Notes: generated by a model not told the origin, from the sequence alone. DNA of 64,000 bases from Acidovorax sp. A1169 (GCF_030704685.1 NZ_JAUZDX010000013.1:62001-126000); one strand, 5' to 3'; counted from the stretch's first letter, positions 1-9,651 are shown. Numbers and translations: made by a program.

Positions 1-933
1 ATTGGCATAGCCCAAGGCCTTCATTGCCGCGATCTGCTCGCGCTGGGTGGCCACCAGGCGCGAAACCACAACGTTCAGAAGGAAAGCGGCTACACCCAGA
101 AAGATCGCTGGCAGAACAGTGCCCAGCACCCTTTGCTCCTTGATCTCGTTGTCCAGCATCTGGTGCGAGCTCTGGTGTTCACGCCCCACTGCCGGTTGGG
201 CGCCATACGGTGCCAGGCGCGCAGTCACTGCGGCGATGGTGGCGGGCTCGCTTGCCTGCGGAGCCAGCTTGATGGCAACACGGTTGAACGCGCCCTCCAT
301 GTCGTACGCGGCGGCCAGCACGGACCGATCGACCCAGAACACGCCGAAGCCGCGCTGGTCTGGCATGCCCCACAGGCCTGCAAAGATGTATTCCGGCGAC
401 AGCGCGGCCCCTGCCATGACCAGCGTGCGGCGGCGGCCGTTGATCAGCGCACCGATGTATGCACCCTGCTTGAGCCCGTGCGCGTTGGCGAAGGCCTCGG
501 ACACCAGCGCAGGGATGGTCGCGCCAGATACCGGCACATCCTGGCCCAGGCCCGATCCGTCACGTGTGCTCACGCGGTTCAGGTGCATACCGTTGCTGCG
601 CAGGTCGAGTCCGATCAGCTGGCCAACGATAGGGTCTGACTGGCCCGGCAGATCGATGCGCACGGGCATCTCGATGGTGGTCTGCACGTCTGCCACGCCC
701 CGCAGTTCGCCCAGCTGCGCAGCCAATGCATTGGGAGCGCGCTTGACGCCGGCGAACACGTCAGCGAAGTGCCCCTGTTCATAGAAGCGCTCTCGCGCTT
801 GCGCCAAAGACTCCACCGCAGACAGGCTGGTGATGAAGCCACCGATGCCGCTGGCCACCACCAGTGCGATGGTCAGGGCCTGGCTCCACATCAGGCGCAG
901 GTCCCGCAGCAGCTTGCGGTCCAGCGCCTTCAC
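1..933 (-). CDS. ABC transporter permease, FtsX/MacB-like (3' end outside window)
   Basis: This is the inner-membrane subunit of an ABC exporter, read in one open frame of about 311 codons to the window edge. After a short cytoplasmic start there is one transmembrane segment near residues 12-33. A long periplasmic domain follows, and a second membrane segment leads into the FtsX-family signature [12 protein letters not shown] just before the edge. The GTG start at 933 overlaps the stop of the ATPase gene by 4 nt (GTGA), so the two are translationally coupled. The layout (periplasmic domain between TM1 and TM2, adjacent LolD-like ATPase) fits the LolCE/MacB/DevC type rather than an importer. 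The substrate cannot be told. Confidence 0.85.
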   Translation of the reverse strand, partial: MKALDRKLLRDLRLMWSQALTIALVVASGIGGFITSLSAVESLAQARERFYEQGHFADVFAGVKRAPNALAAQLGELRGVADVQTTIEMPVRIDLPGQSDPIVGQLIGLDLRSNGMHLNRVSTRDGSGLGQDVPVSGATIPALVSEAFANAHGLKQGAYIGALINGRRRTLVMAGAALSPEYIFAGLWGMPDQRGFGVFWVDRSVLAAAYDMEGAFNRVAIKLAPQASEPATIAAVTARLAPYGAQPAVGREHQSSHQMLDNEIKEQRVLGTVLPAIFLGVAAFLLNVVVSRLVATQREQIAAMKALGYAN

Positions 934-1682
934 CAGGACAGCTCCGCGGGCTGCATGCGGTGCGCGTTCATCTGCACCTTCTGGATGCGTCCATCGCCCA
1001 GGTAGATGACCCGGTCCGCCATGCCAGCGATGGCAGCGTTGTGGGTGATCACCACGGTCGTGGTGCCCAGTTCGGCGCTGATGCGGGCGATCACCTCCAG
1101 AACCAGCTTGCCCGTCTGGTAGTCCAGTGCACCGGTCGGTTCGTCGCACAGCAGTATGTCCGGCCGTTTGACGATGGCCCGGGCAATGGCCACGCGCTGC
1201 TGTTCGCCGCCGGACAACTGCGCCGGAAAATGGTCTCGCCGTGGTGTAAGGCCGACGAGCGCAATGGCTTCGTCCACGGGCATCGGGTGGGCCGCGATGT
1301 CCGTGACCAGCGCCAGATTCTCGCGCACGGTCAGGCTGGGAATCAGGTTGTAGAACTGGAACACGAAGCCTACGTGTTCGCGCCGGTAGGCAGTCAACTG
1401 CGCGTCGCTCGCGCCGCTCAGCAACAGATCGCCAAAGCGCAACTCTCCGCGCGTGGGCATATCCAGCCCACCCAGAATGTTGAGCAGTGTCGACTTGCCG
1501 CTACCCGATGCGCCCAGCAAGACCACGAATTCGCCGCGGCGGATGTCCAGATCCACATCGCGCAGTGCAGTCACCTCCACCTCGCCAGCTAGATAGGTTT
1601 TGGTCAGGCCATGGGCGCTGAAGACGCACGTGCCTTGCGGGCTGGATGCAGCGCGGTTCGAAGGCATGGGCACAGTGGTCAT
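930..1682 (-). CDS. ABC transporter ATP-binding protein, LolD/MacB-like
   Basis: This ATPase would power the permease encoded directly downstream. Visible motifs are Walker [10 protein letters not shown], signature [14 protein letters not shown], and Walker B with the family-typical extension [11 protein letters not shown]. Its 250 aa matches LolD/MacB-type single-domain ATPases. The ATG at 1682 gives 250 aa; a second in-frame ATG five codons on (1667) is also possible. That alternative would leave more leader behind the FNR-like box at 1716-1729. The gene is the first of a two-gene operon with a 4-nt overlap. The family is clear; the cargo is unknown. Confidence 0.9.
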   Translation of the reverse strand: MTTVPMPSNRAASSPQGTCVFSAHGLTKTYLAGEVEVTALRDVDLDIRRGEFVVLLGASGSGKSTLLNILGGLDMPTRGELRFGDLLLSGASDAQLTAYRREHVGFVFQFYNLIPSLTVRENLALVTDIAAHPMPVDEAIALVGLTPRRDHFPAQLSGGEQQRVAIARAIVKRPDILLCDEPTGALDYQTGKLVLEVIARISAELGTTTVVITHNAAIAGMADRVIYLGDGRIQKVQMNAHRMQPAELSW

Positions 1683-1715
1683 GGCTGACTATGTCAGCCG
1701 CTTCCTGCTAGCAGC

Positions 1716-1729
1716 TTGATGCCCATCAA
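1716..1729 (-). promoter_or_regulatory. FNR/Anr-like box
   Basis: The sequence TTGATGCCCATCAA is a perfect match to the FNR consensus TTGAT-N4-ATCAA. It lies 33 nt upstream of the ATPase start. For a class II site centred at -41.5 the transcript would begin around 1681, which would favour the second ATG of the ATPase gene. A repressor role is equally possible. The palindrome is seen directly; the regulator is inferred. Confidence 0.6.
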
Positions 1730-1753
1730 GTGACGGACAGGTTGAACGGTGAA

Positions 1754-3025
1754 TCACCCCCACACGGTCCACCAGGCCGTCAGCGATGCGAGGGCCAGGC
1801 TGCACGCCAGCGCCCCCGCAATGCGTACAGCGAACCATTTGCCACCCGCTACGGCTGCCACCACGCAACGGGTCAACGTGTTGGCACCGATGGCCACCAG
1901 CACGCCTGCGATCCAGTGATCAGCAGATACACGGCCGGCGGCATGCAGGGCGGCCAGCGCGGCGATGGAGGCATGGGGATCGAGCAGCGCCGCCAGCGCC
2001 ACGCCGATGCTGCCTGCCGTGTCGCCCAGATGGCGCTGGGCGTTTCCCACCAGCAAGGTCACACCCGCAAGTACCAGCGCGACCAGAATGGCCTCGCGGG
2101 GGCGCAGGGCGGAGCCCTTGCTGTCCGGCAGCGCCTCGGGTGGGGCTGCCACTGCATGGCGGGCAAGCGCCGCGCCGCAGGCAGCCGCCCCCACCGCCCC
2201 GGCAAGTGCGGTGGGCAGCAGCGCCCACGCGGCACTCGGCGAGAGCGCCGCCGACAGCATCAGGGCCTGCAGCCAGGTGGCAGATGCCGAGACGGCGCCG
2301 CTCCCTGCCAGGACCGACAGCTGCTGTGGCTGGGCACGGGCCCGGCTGCCCAGCGATGCAATGCACGCCGTGCTGGAGACAAAGCCCGACACCAGGCCTG
2401 CCAGCAGCGGCCCGCCGCGCGGCCCCAGCCTGCGCAGCGCGACCTGGCCGCCCGCCTGCATCGCCAGGATCAGCAGCACCATCGCCGCCAGCGGGCGCGG
2501 ATTGATGCCGCCCAGAATGTCCATCGGGTGCGACGGAACCAGCGGCAAAAGGATCAGCGCCAGGGCGATCAGCAGCAAGCCGTCATGCAATTCCTGCTCG
2601 CTGAGCAGTTCGGTCGCGAACCGGTGGAGATGGCTGCGCGCGGCCAGCAGCGCAGCCAGGCCGGCACCACAGGCTGCGCCCAGCGGCGGCGAAATGGCCG
2701 ACTGCACCCCGATCATGTAGGTCACGAACAGGGCCATCTCGGTGGTCAGCCCCGGGTCTTTCGAGCGGCTTTTGAAATAGGCAATCGCCGCAAGCATGGC
2801 GACCAGCAGCGCGCCCACCAGCACCAAGCCTGGCACTGGCAGGCTTTGCGCCAACGCCCCGCCGACCGCCGCAACGGCAAAGCTGCGCACACCGGCCACT
2901 TCGCGGTCGTCGCCCTGCCCCTTGCGCCGTTCGCGCTCCGTGCCGATGAGAAGACCGACACCCAGCGCCACGGCCAGGCCGAGGGCCGGGAGCATGGTTG
3001 CCTCGCTGCTGGCAGTCGAATCCAT
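1754..3025 (-). CDS. MgtC/SapB-DUF4010 family membrane protein
   Basis: This is a polytopic membrane protein of about 423 aa. The N-terminal part has the MgtC/SapB-like element GLLIGTERERR near residue 25. The rest is a run of hydrophobic segments typical of DUF4010 proteins. The start at 3025 (MDSTASSEAT) is chosen because GGAGAG sits 6 nt upstream; an upstream in-frame start at 3067 lacks a ribosome site. Function is not established for this family. It is transcribed away from the usp gene, with an FNR-like box in the shared intergenic region. Confidence 0.75.
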   Translation of the reverse strand: MDSTASSEATMLPALGLAVALGVGLLIGTERERRKGQGDDREVAGVRSFAVAAVGGALAQSLPVPGLVLVGALLVAMLAAIAYFKSRSKDPGLTTEMALFVTYMIGVQSAISPPLGAACGAGLAALLAARSHLHRFATELLSEQELHDGLLLIALALILLPLVPSHPMDILGGINPRPLAAMVLLILAMQAGGQVALRRLGPRGGPLLAGLVSGFVSSTACIASLGSRARAQPQQLSVLAGSGAVSASATWLQALMLSAALSPSAAWALLPTALAGAVGAAACGAALARHAVAAPPEALPDSKGSALRPREAILVALVLAGVTLLVGNAQRHLGDTAGSIGVALAALLDPHASIAALAALHAAGRVSADHWIAGVLVAIGANTLTRCVVAAVAGGKWFAVRIAGALACSLALASLTAWWTVWG

Positions 3026-3132
3026 CGGATACTCTCCTTCATGGCCTTGCGGCGCGAAAAGGCGCACCGCCCTTCAAGGCCCCAGGGGCTGCGCGCAGGA
3101 CACCATCTTGGCGCCCCATGCGCCGCAAGAGC

Positions 3133-3146
3133 TTGACCCGGATCAA
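3133..3146. promoter_or_regulatory. FNR/Anr-like box
   Basis: TTGACCCGGATCAA differs from the FNR consensus by one base. It lies in the divergent region, 149 nt before the usp start and 107 nt before the DUF4010 start, so it could serve either gene. UspA-type genes are frequent FNR/Anr targets in proteobacteria, which makes the usp gene the likelier target. Confidence 0.5.
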
Positions 3147-3295
3147 GAAACACTGCATTGCCACAGCGCTGCAGCCCCCGGCCGCGCCCAGCAGCACGGC
3201 TGAAAAAAGGGTCATCGGTATCGGCCAAGGATGACCAAGGTCAAAAGGGGAGCGACTGGAGCCATCGATGATGAAGTCCCCCTAAGGAGAACCCC

Positions 3296-3733
3296 ATGTT
3301 CAAGCGCATTCTTGTTCCCGTTGATGGCAGCCAGACCTCCAACAAAGCCCTCACCACTGCGCTCGGGCTGGCGCGGGAAGGCGGCGCCGTGGTGCGCATC
3401 ATGCATGCCCTCGACGACCTCGCACTGATTTCCGGCTACGACTACAGCGTCGATCTGCTTTCGGTTGCACGCAACCAGGCGCACGGCCTGCTGGCTGATG
3501 CGATGCTGATCGCCCGTGCTTCCGGGGTGGATTCGGACTCCCTGCTGGCGGAGATCCCGGGCATCCGGCTCGGTGAAACGGTCGCCATTCAGGCCCGCGA
3601 ATGGAAGGCAGACCTGATCGTGGTGGGAACCCACGGGCGCAAGGGCTTGGGACGGGTGTTGCTGGGGAGCGGCGCGGAACAGGTCATTCGCACCGCCCCC
3701 GTTCCCGTGCTCGTGGTGCGCGGCGACGAATAG
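3296..3733 (+). CDS. Universal stress protein, UspA family
   Basis: This is a single-domain 145-aa cytoplasmic Usp protein. It starts with the family-typical MFKRILVPVDGS. It ends with the ATP-binding pattern GTHGRKGLGRVLLGS followed by VPVLVVRG, which places it among the ATP-binding UspA/MJ0577-like members. AAGGAG lies 7 nt before the ATG. The next gene, phasin-like, follows after 111 nt on the same strand. The FNR-like box at 3133 suggests induction at low oxygen. Confidence 0.92.
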   Translation: MFKRILVPVDGSQTSNKALTTALGLAREGGAVVRIMHALDDLALISGYDYSVDLLSVARNQAHGLLADAMLIARASGVDSDSLLAEIPGIRLGETVAIQAREWKADLIVVGTHGRKGLGRVLLGSGAEQVIRTAPVPVLVVRGDE

Positions 3734-3844
3734 AGCGCTCGCACCGAACGTTTGCATCCCTGGGCACAGGAATGCTGGCCAACGTGAAGCAGGCCAGCCA
3801 TGCAGGTGCCAAGCCCCCAACCCGACAACAAGGAACGAACCACC

Positions 3845-4279
3845 ATGACCGTCCACTCCCTCCCCCTCCCGTCAGCGCCGTCCTCGGCAACTCCCTTGCG
3901 CGGGTTCTGGGACGCAGTGCAGCAGCATCAGTCTGCAGCCATAGCCGACTGCGTCACGTCACTGTGCCGCGGCCTTGACGGCATGCGGAAGGCACAGGCA
4001 CACACCGTCCAGGCAGTGGCGCAACGGCATGCAGCAATTGCCGAAAAGCCCAAGGGCCCATGCACCCCGTGCGATCTCGTGGCACTGCAAACCGAGTGGC
4101 TTCAGTTCGGGATGGAAAGTGCTGTCCGGTACTGGCAACAGATGGGAATGCTTGCGCTCGACATGCAAACATCGGTACTGGGGTTTCGCAACCAGTATGC
4201 GTACCCCGATTTCTTGCTGGAAGCGGCATCCGCCTTAGATCGTGCGACCGGACGTGGCATTGCATCCACGCACTCCTGA
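3845..4279 (+). CDS. Phasin-like protein
   Basis: The predicted product is a 144-aa, mainly helical protein. It contains a region rich in Ala, Gln and Trp (LQTEWLQFGMESAVRYWQQM) that resembles phasin-type granule-surface proteins. An N-terminal low-complexity Pro/Ser stretch precedes the helices. The start at 3845 follows AAGGAA; an in-frame upstream codon at 3800 has no ribosome site. Its position after a Usp gene recalls the low-oxygen/polyhydroxyalkanoate gene groups of betaproteobacteria. The phasin assignment rests on composition and context, not on a sharp motif. Confidence 0.55.
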   Translation: MTVHSLPLPSAPSSATPLRGFWDAVQQHQSAAIADCVTSLCRGLDGMRKAQAHTVQAVAQRHAAIAEKPKGPCTPCDLVALQTEWLQFGMESAVRYWQQMGMLALDMQTSVLGFRNQYAYPDFLLEAASALDRATGRGIASTHS

Positions 4280-4379
4280 GAGCGCATTTGTCCCAGTCCG
4301 CAACCGGATGATCGGCGGCGCAGCCAAGGTACGCCCGTCACGGAGACAAGCGCCCGCAGACCTGACAGCCGGCATCCTC

Positions 4380-7300
4380 CTACAGGTACATGCCCTGATT
4401 CACCATCTGCAGAATGGTGGCGTTACTGCCGCTCATCGTGCCCACCATATACACGGCCCATTGCTCGCCAGCACCTGCAAGGACGTCTTCCACGTAGTAG
4501 ATGGACCCATTGGCGTTGTTGCCGGTACTGCCGCTCGCGAACGAGAAGACCACCGCCTTGCCGTCGCTGGCGATGATGACTTCGCCGGCGGCTCCCGTGC
4601 TGGCCGTCTTGATGTTGGTGGTGGACAGGCTTGAGCTTCCGTAGCGCACGCCGATGTTCTTGTTGGCCGTAAGGTCCAGGCGCACAGCATCGGCTGTTGC
4701 GTCCACCGCAGCGTTCAGTAGCGCGCCCGGTGCGCCGAGAAACCCCGAGAAATCGAACTTGCCAGTGCTGAGCACGCCGTCCAGGTTGTCAAGGCCGTTG
4801 TTGGAAGCCGTTGCCTCGAAGACATAGGTGGCGGCGCTACCGGCGGTGGTGATGGTGTCATTGCCGCTGCCCCCGCGCAACACGTCGGCACCGCCGTTGC
4901 CCACCAGGGTGTCGGCGGCTGACGTGCCAGTGAGTGCGTTGGCGCCGGCGTTACCACTCAGCGTGACGCCGCCCTTCGTATGCGTGCTGGCATCGATGTT
5001 TTCGGCTGTCGTGCCGATGCCGTTGACCGTTGCAATGCTGGCGGTGGTAAGCAGGTAGGACAGACCGGCGGAGAATTTGTCGCCCACGACCAGCGTCTCG
5101 CCTGCGGTCGATTGGAACAGGACGGTGTCGGTGCCGCCGCCGCCGGTGATTGCGGTGTCCGTCGCGGCCGCTGCCGCGGTGCTGAAGAGGAAAAGGTCGT
5201 TGCCCGTGCCGCCGACCAGGTTGTCTGCGCCTGCGCCGCCGGTGATGGTGTTGGCGCCCACGCCCACACCCTTGAGCGTCATGGCCGTGGTCACGCCGGA
5301 GAAGTTGATGGTGGAGGTCGACAAGCCGGAAGTGTCGCCCGAAAGATCAATGGTGGTCACGCCGCCCAGGTTGAAGTTGCTGTTGACAACGATGCTGTGC
5401 GCATAGTTTGTCGCGAACTGGCTTCGCGCCGTGATCTGCTCCACGCTGGTCATGCGCGTCATGTCAGACGAGGTTGTCAGGGCGATGCCGCCGTCGATCT
5501 CGGCAGTGTCGATGTCGTTGCCGCCATTGACCAGGTCGAGCAGCGCGTTTGCCGACAGAAACTGCACCATCGAACCGTACATGAACGTGTCGTTGCCGGC
5601 ATCGCCGTTGAGGGTGTCGGCCCCGCCGCCGCCGGTGATGAAGTCCGCGCCGCCACCGGCATTGACAGTGTCGCTGCCGCTGCCCAGGGTGATGGTGTTG
5701 GCCCCGGCACCGCCCGTCACCGTGAGATTGCCCGTGCCGCCGCTGGCAGTCAGGTTGCCGGCCTCCAGAGCCACGCTGGCCGCAAAACCGCCGGCCAGCG
5801 TCAGCGACTGCCCAGCGGAGAGGGCTTGCGCATTGATCGACTGCGCAGCACCCAGCGTGACCGAATTGGTTCCTGCGGCCAGGGTGAAGTTCTCCACAGC
5901 CGCGTTCAGAACCTCGCCACCGCCGAGCGCCGAGGTGAGGATGATCCTGTCGTTGTTGCCCGTAGCGGTGATAGTGCCGAAGGCGGTGTACTGGTTTGCA
6001 CGCATGGTGGCGTCGCCGCTGATCGCCAGGCTCTCGACCGAGCTGGTCGTGGCGGCGGCAATATTGGCGCCGTTGGCCGCAACCAGCACGTCCGCAGTGT
6101 GACCCAGGTTGTAGCTGACTGCACCCAAGGTCCCGCTCGCGTTCACCGTCGTGGCGTTGCTTGCGACGCCGTTAACGTTGGTGCCTGCCAGGACCGTGAC
6201 GTTGTTTGAGCCGCCGCCGGAGACCGTGTAGGCTTCCACACCCGCGCGAGCCGTGATCGCACCGCCGGTGTTGACGGTCACGAAATCCGCGCCTCCAGCA
6301 GCCGTGATACTGGCGAGTGCCTCGTGCTGGGCCTGCGTCATGATGATGCCGCCGGTCAGCGTGAGGTTTTCCGCCGTGGTGGCCGCGCCGCCGTTGACGC
6401 CGGAGATGTTTGCGTTCGTTGTGGCGACGATCACGTCGGCGCTGGCCCCCAGCGCCCAGGTGCCGGTGACGGTGTTGCCGCCGACGTCAACGGTGGTGGC
6501 GTTGCCCGCTGCACCGATGATATTTGGTGCCCCCCCAAGCACCGTCAGCGTGTTGGAGCCGCCCCCGGAAAGCTTGTAGGTTTCGATGCCGGCCTTTGCG
6601 GTGACCGCTCCGCCCGTGGTGAGGGTCACCTCGTCCGAACCGCCGGTAGCACTGACGGTGGTAAACGCCTGGTGCTGTGCCTGCGACATGCTGATCGCAC
6701 CGTTGATGGTGAGGTCCTTGGCCGTGGTGGCGCCGCCGCTGTTCACGCCCGAAAGGTTCACGCCGTTGCCTGCGCTGATCGCGCCGGAGAAGCCGTTGAG
6801 GACGTAGTTGCCGTTGACTGCCAGGCCGGGGGCGAGGACCAGTGTCGCCTCACCCGAACCGCCAGTCACGTTGGTGGTTCCATGGGTGATGAGAATGGTG
6901 TTCGGGACGCTGGAGTTTGCCACCCTGTAGGTTTCCACATCGGCGCGGGCGGTGACCGTGCCGACGTTGACAATGGTCACGCTGTCCGATGAGCCGGGCG
7001 CCGCAATGCTGGCCAGCGCCTCGTGCTGCGCCTGCGTCATGACGATGTTGCCGGTCAGCGCAAGCTTGTCCGCCGTGGTGGCGGCACCGCCGTTGACGAA
7101 TTGGATGTAGGCGCCGTCGGTGGCGACCAGCGTGTCGTCGCTGGCGTGGCCCAGGGCCCAGGTTCCGGTGGGCGTGGCACCGGCAATGTCCAGCGTGGTC
7201 CCGGTGCCGGCGGGGCTGCTCTGGTTCTGCCCCGCGGCGCCCAGCGCCACGCTGTTGGCGAAGTTGCCCAGCACGAAGGATTCAACGCTGGCGGCCAGCG

Positions 7301-8495
7301 TGCCGCTGGCCTGGGTGGTCAGGGTCACGACCTGCGTGCCCGTGGTGCCGTTGGCCAGCGCGGCCTGCGCCGCCGTCATGGTGTAGTTGCCGGCAGCCAG
7401 CACGATGCTGTCTATGCCCGCTACCGTGGTGGCCGATATATCGCCCGGCCCGGCGCTGGCGATCACACTGTCCGCCCCGTGGGCCTTGAGCGTGGCGGCC
7501 ACGCCACCACCCAGGGCGGCCAGCGTGTCGTGCACGGTGGTGGTGCCCGCATCGGTCAGCGTGCCTGCCGCACCGCCGGTGCCGATGCGCCCGATGGCCG
7601 CCTGCGCGGCCGTGAGGGTGTAGTTCTGTCCGCTGGTGAGGGCAAAGCCGCCGACCCCTGTCGCGGTGAACGCGGTGAGGTCTTCGCCACCCGCATTGGC
7701 CAGCACCAGGGCAGTGCCCGCGCCGGAGAACGCCTTGCCATTGGCCAGCGCGCTGCTGAGGGCAAGGGTAGAGCCTGCGGGCATGGCGAAGCCTGCCAGC
7801 GGGCCCGTCACCGTGGCGGTGCCCACGCTGCCGCCGCTGCTGGTGAAGGTGAAGGTGCCGCCCACCTCGGTCACGTCGATCTGCGTGCCCGCAGTGGTGA
7901 ACGAGGCGATGTCGCCCACGCCCTTGGTCACAGCGAACACCGGTGGTGGCCCGCCACCGCCTGTATCCGGCACCAACGGCTGGTCGAGCACCAGCTTGGC
8001 CGCGGCCACCGAGGCCGGGTCCTGCGTCACGTTCTCCAGCACCTTTGCCAGGGCCGCGAAGTCGGTTTCCGTGCGGCCCGCGATCTGGGTGTGGTAGTAG
8101 GCCACCTCGGCCTTGTTCTCCAGCAGCGCGCGTGCTGCGACGTACTGCGCCGGCACGGTGGGCGACGCGAGGGCCTGCACGGCGGCGAGCATGATCTGCT
8201 GCGGCGGTGTACCCGTGTTGAAAAGGTCCGCCGCCAGGCGGTGCAGCCCGACATCGGCCGCAAGGCCCATGCCGGCCAGGAACTGGGTGGCAAAGGCGTC
8301 GCCCGCCATGCCGGCCGGGTAGCGCGCCTGGAACTGCGGCAGCCCCGCCAGCGCCGAGGCCAGATCGGGCAGGCTGTGGCCCACGTCTTCGTAGGTTTTT
8401 ACCAACAGCGGCATGTAGGCACTGCCGGGGGAAATGCCCAGCATGCTGACAACGAGTTTGATGAGCAGCTTCTGCTCTTGCGTACTGACCGCCAT
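4380..8495 (-). CDS. Large RTX/S-layer-like secreted protein with internal repeats
   Basis: This 1371-aa acidic, Gly/Ala/Thr/Val-rich protein lacks a Sec signal, as expected for a type I secretion substrate. Residues 1-170 are a helical domain with SLPDLASALAGLPQFQARYP, resembling N-termini of bacterial S-layer/RTX surface proteins. A repeated beta-rich unit follows; its marker (M-T-x-A-Q-H-E-A and variants) recurs about every 115 aa. RTX-type nonapeptide blocks with GGxGxDxx patterns occur at three places (about nt 5580-5730, 5190-5270 and 4845-4960). No T1SS genes are adjacent. It could be an S-layer subunit or an adhesin; no enzymatic domain is seen. Confidence 0.75.
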   Translation of the reverse strand: MAVSTQEQKLLIKLVVSMLGISPGSAYMPLLVKTYEDVGHSLPDLASALAGLPQFQARYPAGMAGDAFATQFLAGMGLAADVGLHRLAADLFNTGTPPQQIMLAAVQALASPTVPAQYVAARALLENKAEVAYYHTQIAGRTETDFAALAKVLENVTQDPASVAAAKLVLDQPLVPDTGGGGPPPVFAVTKGVGDIASFTTAGTQIDVTEVGGTFTFTSSGGSVGTATVTGPLAGFAMPAGSTLALSSALANGKAFSGAGTALVLANAGGEDLTAFTATGVGGFALTSGQNYTLTAAQAAIGRIGTGGAAGTLTDAGTTTVHDTLAALGGGVAATLKAHGADSVIASAGPGDISATTVAGIDSIVLAAGNYTMTAAQAALANGTTGTQVVTLTTQASGTLAASVESFVLGNFANSVALGAAGQNQSSPAGTGTTLDIAGATPTGTWALGHASDDTLVATDGAYIQFVNGGAATTADKLALTGNIVMTQAQHEALASIAAPGSSDSVTIVNVGTVTARADVETYRVANSSVPNTILITHGTTNVTGGSGEATLVLAPGLAVNGNYVLNGFSGAISAGNGVNLSGVNSGGATTAKDLTINGAISMSQAQHQAFTTVSATGGSDEVTLTTGGAVTAKAGIETYKLSGGGSNTLTVLGGAPNIIGAAGNATTVDVGGNTVTGTWALGASADVIVATTNANISGVNGGAATTAENLTLTGGIIMTQAQHEALASITAAGGADFVTVNTGGAITARAGVEAYTVSGGGSNNVTVLAGTNVNGVASNATTVNASGTLGAVSYNLGHTADVLVAANGANIAAATTSSVESLAISGDATMRANQYTAFGTITATGNNDRIILTSALGGGEVLNAAVENFTLAAGTNSVTLGAAQSINAQALSAGQSLTLAGGFAASVALEAGNLTASGGTGNLTVTGGAGANTITLGSGSDTVNAGGGADFITGGGGADTLNGDAGNDTFMYGSMVQFLSANALLDLVNGGNDIDTAEIDGGIALTTSSDMTRMTSVEQITARSQFATNYAHSIVVNSNFNLGGVTTIDLSGDTSGLSTSTINFSGVTTAMTLKGVGVGANTITGGAGADNLVGGTGNDLFLFSTAAAAATDTAITGGGGTDTVLFQSTAGETLVVGDKFSAGLSYLLTTASIATVNGIGTTAENIDASTHTKGGVTLSGNAGANALTGTSAADTLVGNGGADVLRGGSGNDTITTAGSAATYVFEATASNNGLDNLDGVLSTGKFDFSGFLGAPGALLNAAVDATADAVRLDLTANKNIGVRYGSSSLSTTNIKTASTGAAGEVIIASDGKAVVFSFASGSTGNNANGSIYYVEDVLAGAGEQWAVYMVGTMSGSNATILQMVNQGMYL
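5950..7640 (-). repeat. Internal coding repeats of about 350 bp
   Basis: Within the RTX-like gene, units marked by MTQAQHEALASI, MSQAQHQAFTTV, MTQAQHEALASI and MRANQYTAFGTI occur near nt 7030, 6680, 6330 and 5990, a spacing of 340-350 bp. Two more diverged units (TMTAAQAALANG, TLTAAQAAIGRI) lie upstream near 7380 and 7610. The inner copies are the most alike, suggesting recent duplication of the module. Confidence 0.7.
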
Positions 8496-8721
8496 GGTGC
8501 TTCTCCTGCAGGCTTGTGGTTACATGGGCCGCGGAGATGCGGAACAGTGGTCTCGATCATATTGGCGCCGTGCCCCCTGGATGCCACCAGAACAGGTAAC
8601 AATGGCAGGCTTTACACCCGATCACCGTGGTTCGGCCCGCCGTGGCTGCAAACTGGCAAGCCCATTTCCGCAATGGCGCACTACACTGCGGATGGATCCC
8701 ACCTTTCCCATCCTTCCTCCG

Positions 8722-9270
8722 ATGCGCCCTCTTCGGTACTCCATCAACGTCACCCTGGACGGGTGCTGCGACCACCGCGCCATGCCTGCGGACGAAGAGC
8801 TGCACCGCCACGCGGTGGCGAACCTAGAACGCGCCGATGCCCTCCTCTTCGGGCGGTTGATCTACCAGATGATGGAGGCCGCGTTCCGACCCGCCGCATC
8901 GACCGAACCACGGCCTGGCTGGACGGACCCGTTTGCCCGGACCATCGACGCGGCCAAGAAGTACGTCGTGTCGGGCACCCTGGCGCAGGTCGACTGGAAT
9001 GCGCAGTTGCTGCGCGGGGACCTGGGCACAGCCGTGCAACAGCTCAAGCAGCAGCCGGGCAAAGGGCTGTTCACAGGGGGAGTGCAGCTGCCGATGGCCT
9101 TGGCGCAGCTGGGTTTGATCGACGAGTACGAGTTCGTGGTGCACCCCAGGGTGGTGGGCCATGGGCCGGCCTTGTTCGCAGGGCTGTCGAAGCATGTCGA
9201 CCTCAAGCTGGTGGGCCGGGTGGAGTTTGGCTCGGGGGCCGTAGCGATGCGGTATGAGCCGCGCAGGTAG
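8722..9270 (+). CDS. RibD C-terminal/dihydrofolate-reductase-like protein
   Basis: This 182-aa cytoplasmic protein belongs to the RibD_C/DHFR-like family. It shows RYSINVTLDGCCDHR at the start, ALLFGRLIYQMM, KYVVSGTLAQVDW, GLFTGGVQLPMALAQLGLIDEY and VVHPRVVGHGPALF. These correspond to the conserved strands and dinucleotide-binding turns of the YyaP/YwjB group. The start at 8722 is chosen by the family's usual N-terminus; no good ribosome site is visible, and an upstream ATG at 8692 would add ten residues. It is divergent from the RTX gene. The physiological substrate is unknown. Confidence 0.8.
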   Translation: MRPLRYSINVTLDGCCDHRAMPADEELHRHAVANLERADALLFGRLIYQMMEAAFRPAASTEPRPGWTDPFARTIDAAKKYVVSGTLAQVDWNAQLLRGDLGTAVQQLKQQPGKGLFTGGVQLPMALAQLGLIDEYEFVVHPRVVGHGPALFAGLSKHVDLKLVGRVEFGSGAVAMRYEPRR

Positions 9271-9419
9271 GCTTGGAAAATGCAATCCTCGTCCCCCCCA
9301 ACCCCGAGATCAACCGGTCGACACATAAGCTTGCCCTGTTCTGTGGCTGGTAAAGCCGTGAGCTCTTCGAGCCTGCGATAGTGCTCTGCTGTGCGATGAA
9401 GACGAGGGCATGGCACGCC

Positions 9420-9566
9420 CTACACCTGCCCGGCAGCCATCGAGGCGAGCATGGCCAGCGCCCACAGCAGCATGAGCGCAGCGAACCTTCGGGTATCGGC
9501 GGAAAGCGCCATGTACTGTTGCAGCACGCGGCGCAGCAGACCCCGGACGATGAAGAGTGGATTCAT
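9420..9566 (-). CDS. Possible small membrane protein (48 aa)
   Basis: An ATG at 9566 opens a 48-codon frame. It has a basic amphipathic start (MNPLFIVRGLLRRVLQQYM) and a hydrophobic C-terminal helix (FAALMLLWALAMLASMAAG). It follows the RCC1 gene on the same strand, with a tetranucleotide repeat between them. The Shine-Dalgarno is weak (GGGGTG). The composition looks coding, but the length makes this tentative. Confidence 0.35.
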   Translation of the reverse strand: MNPLFIVRGLLRRVLQQYMALSADTRRFAALMLLWALAMLASMAAGQV

Positions 9567-9621
9567 GAAAACACCCCAGGCCGCCACACCGGTGTTGAGG
9601 GATGGCAGCCTGGGCAGGTCT

Positions 9622-9649
9622 CGTTCGTTTGTTCGTTCGTTTGTTCGTT
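9622..9649. repeat. Tetranucleotide tandem repeat (CGTT/TGTT)
   Basis: Seven consecutive tetramers, CGTT-CGTT-TGTT twice and then CGTT, sit directly after the stop codon (9652-9654) of the RCC1 gene and before the small membrane ORF. Such tracts are prone to slipped-strand change. Because it lies outside the large reading frame, it could affect only the 3' UTR or the downstream ORF. Confidence 0.75.
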
Positions 9650-9651
9650 GC

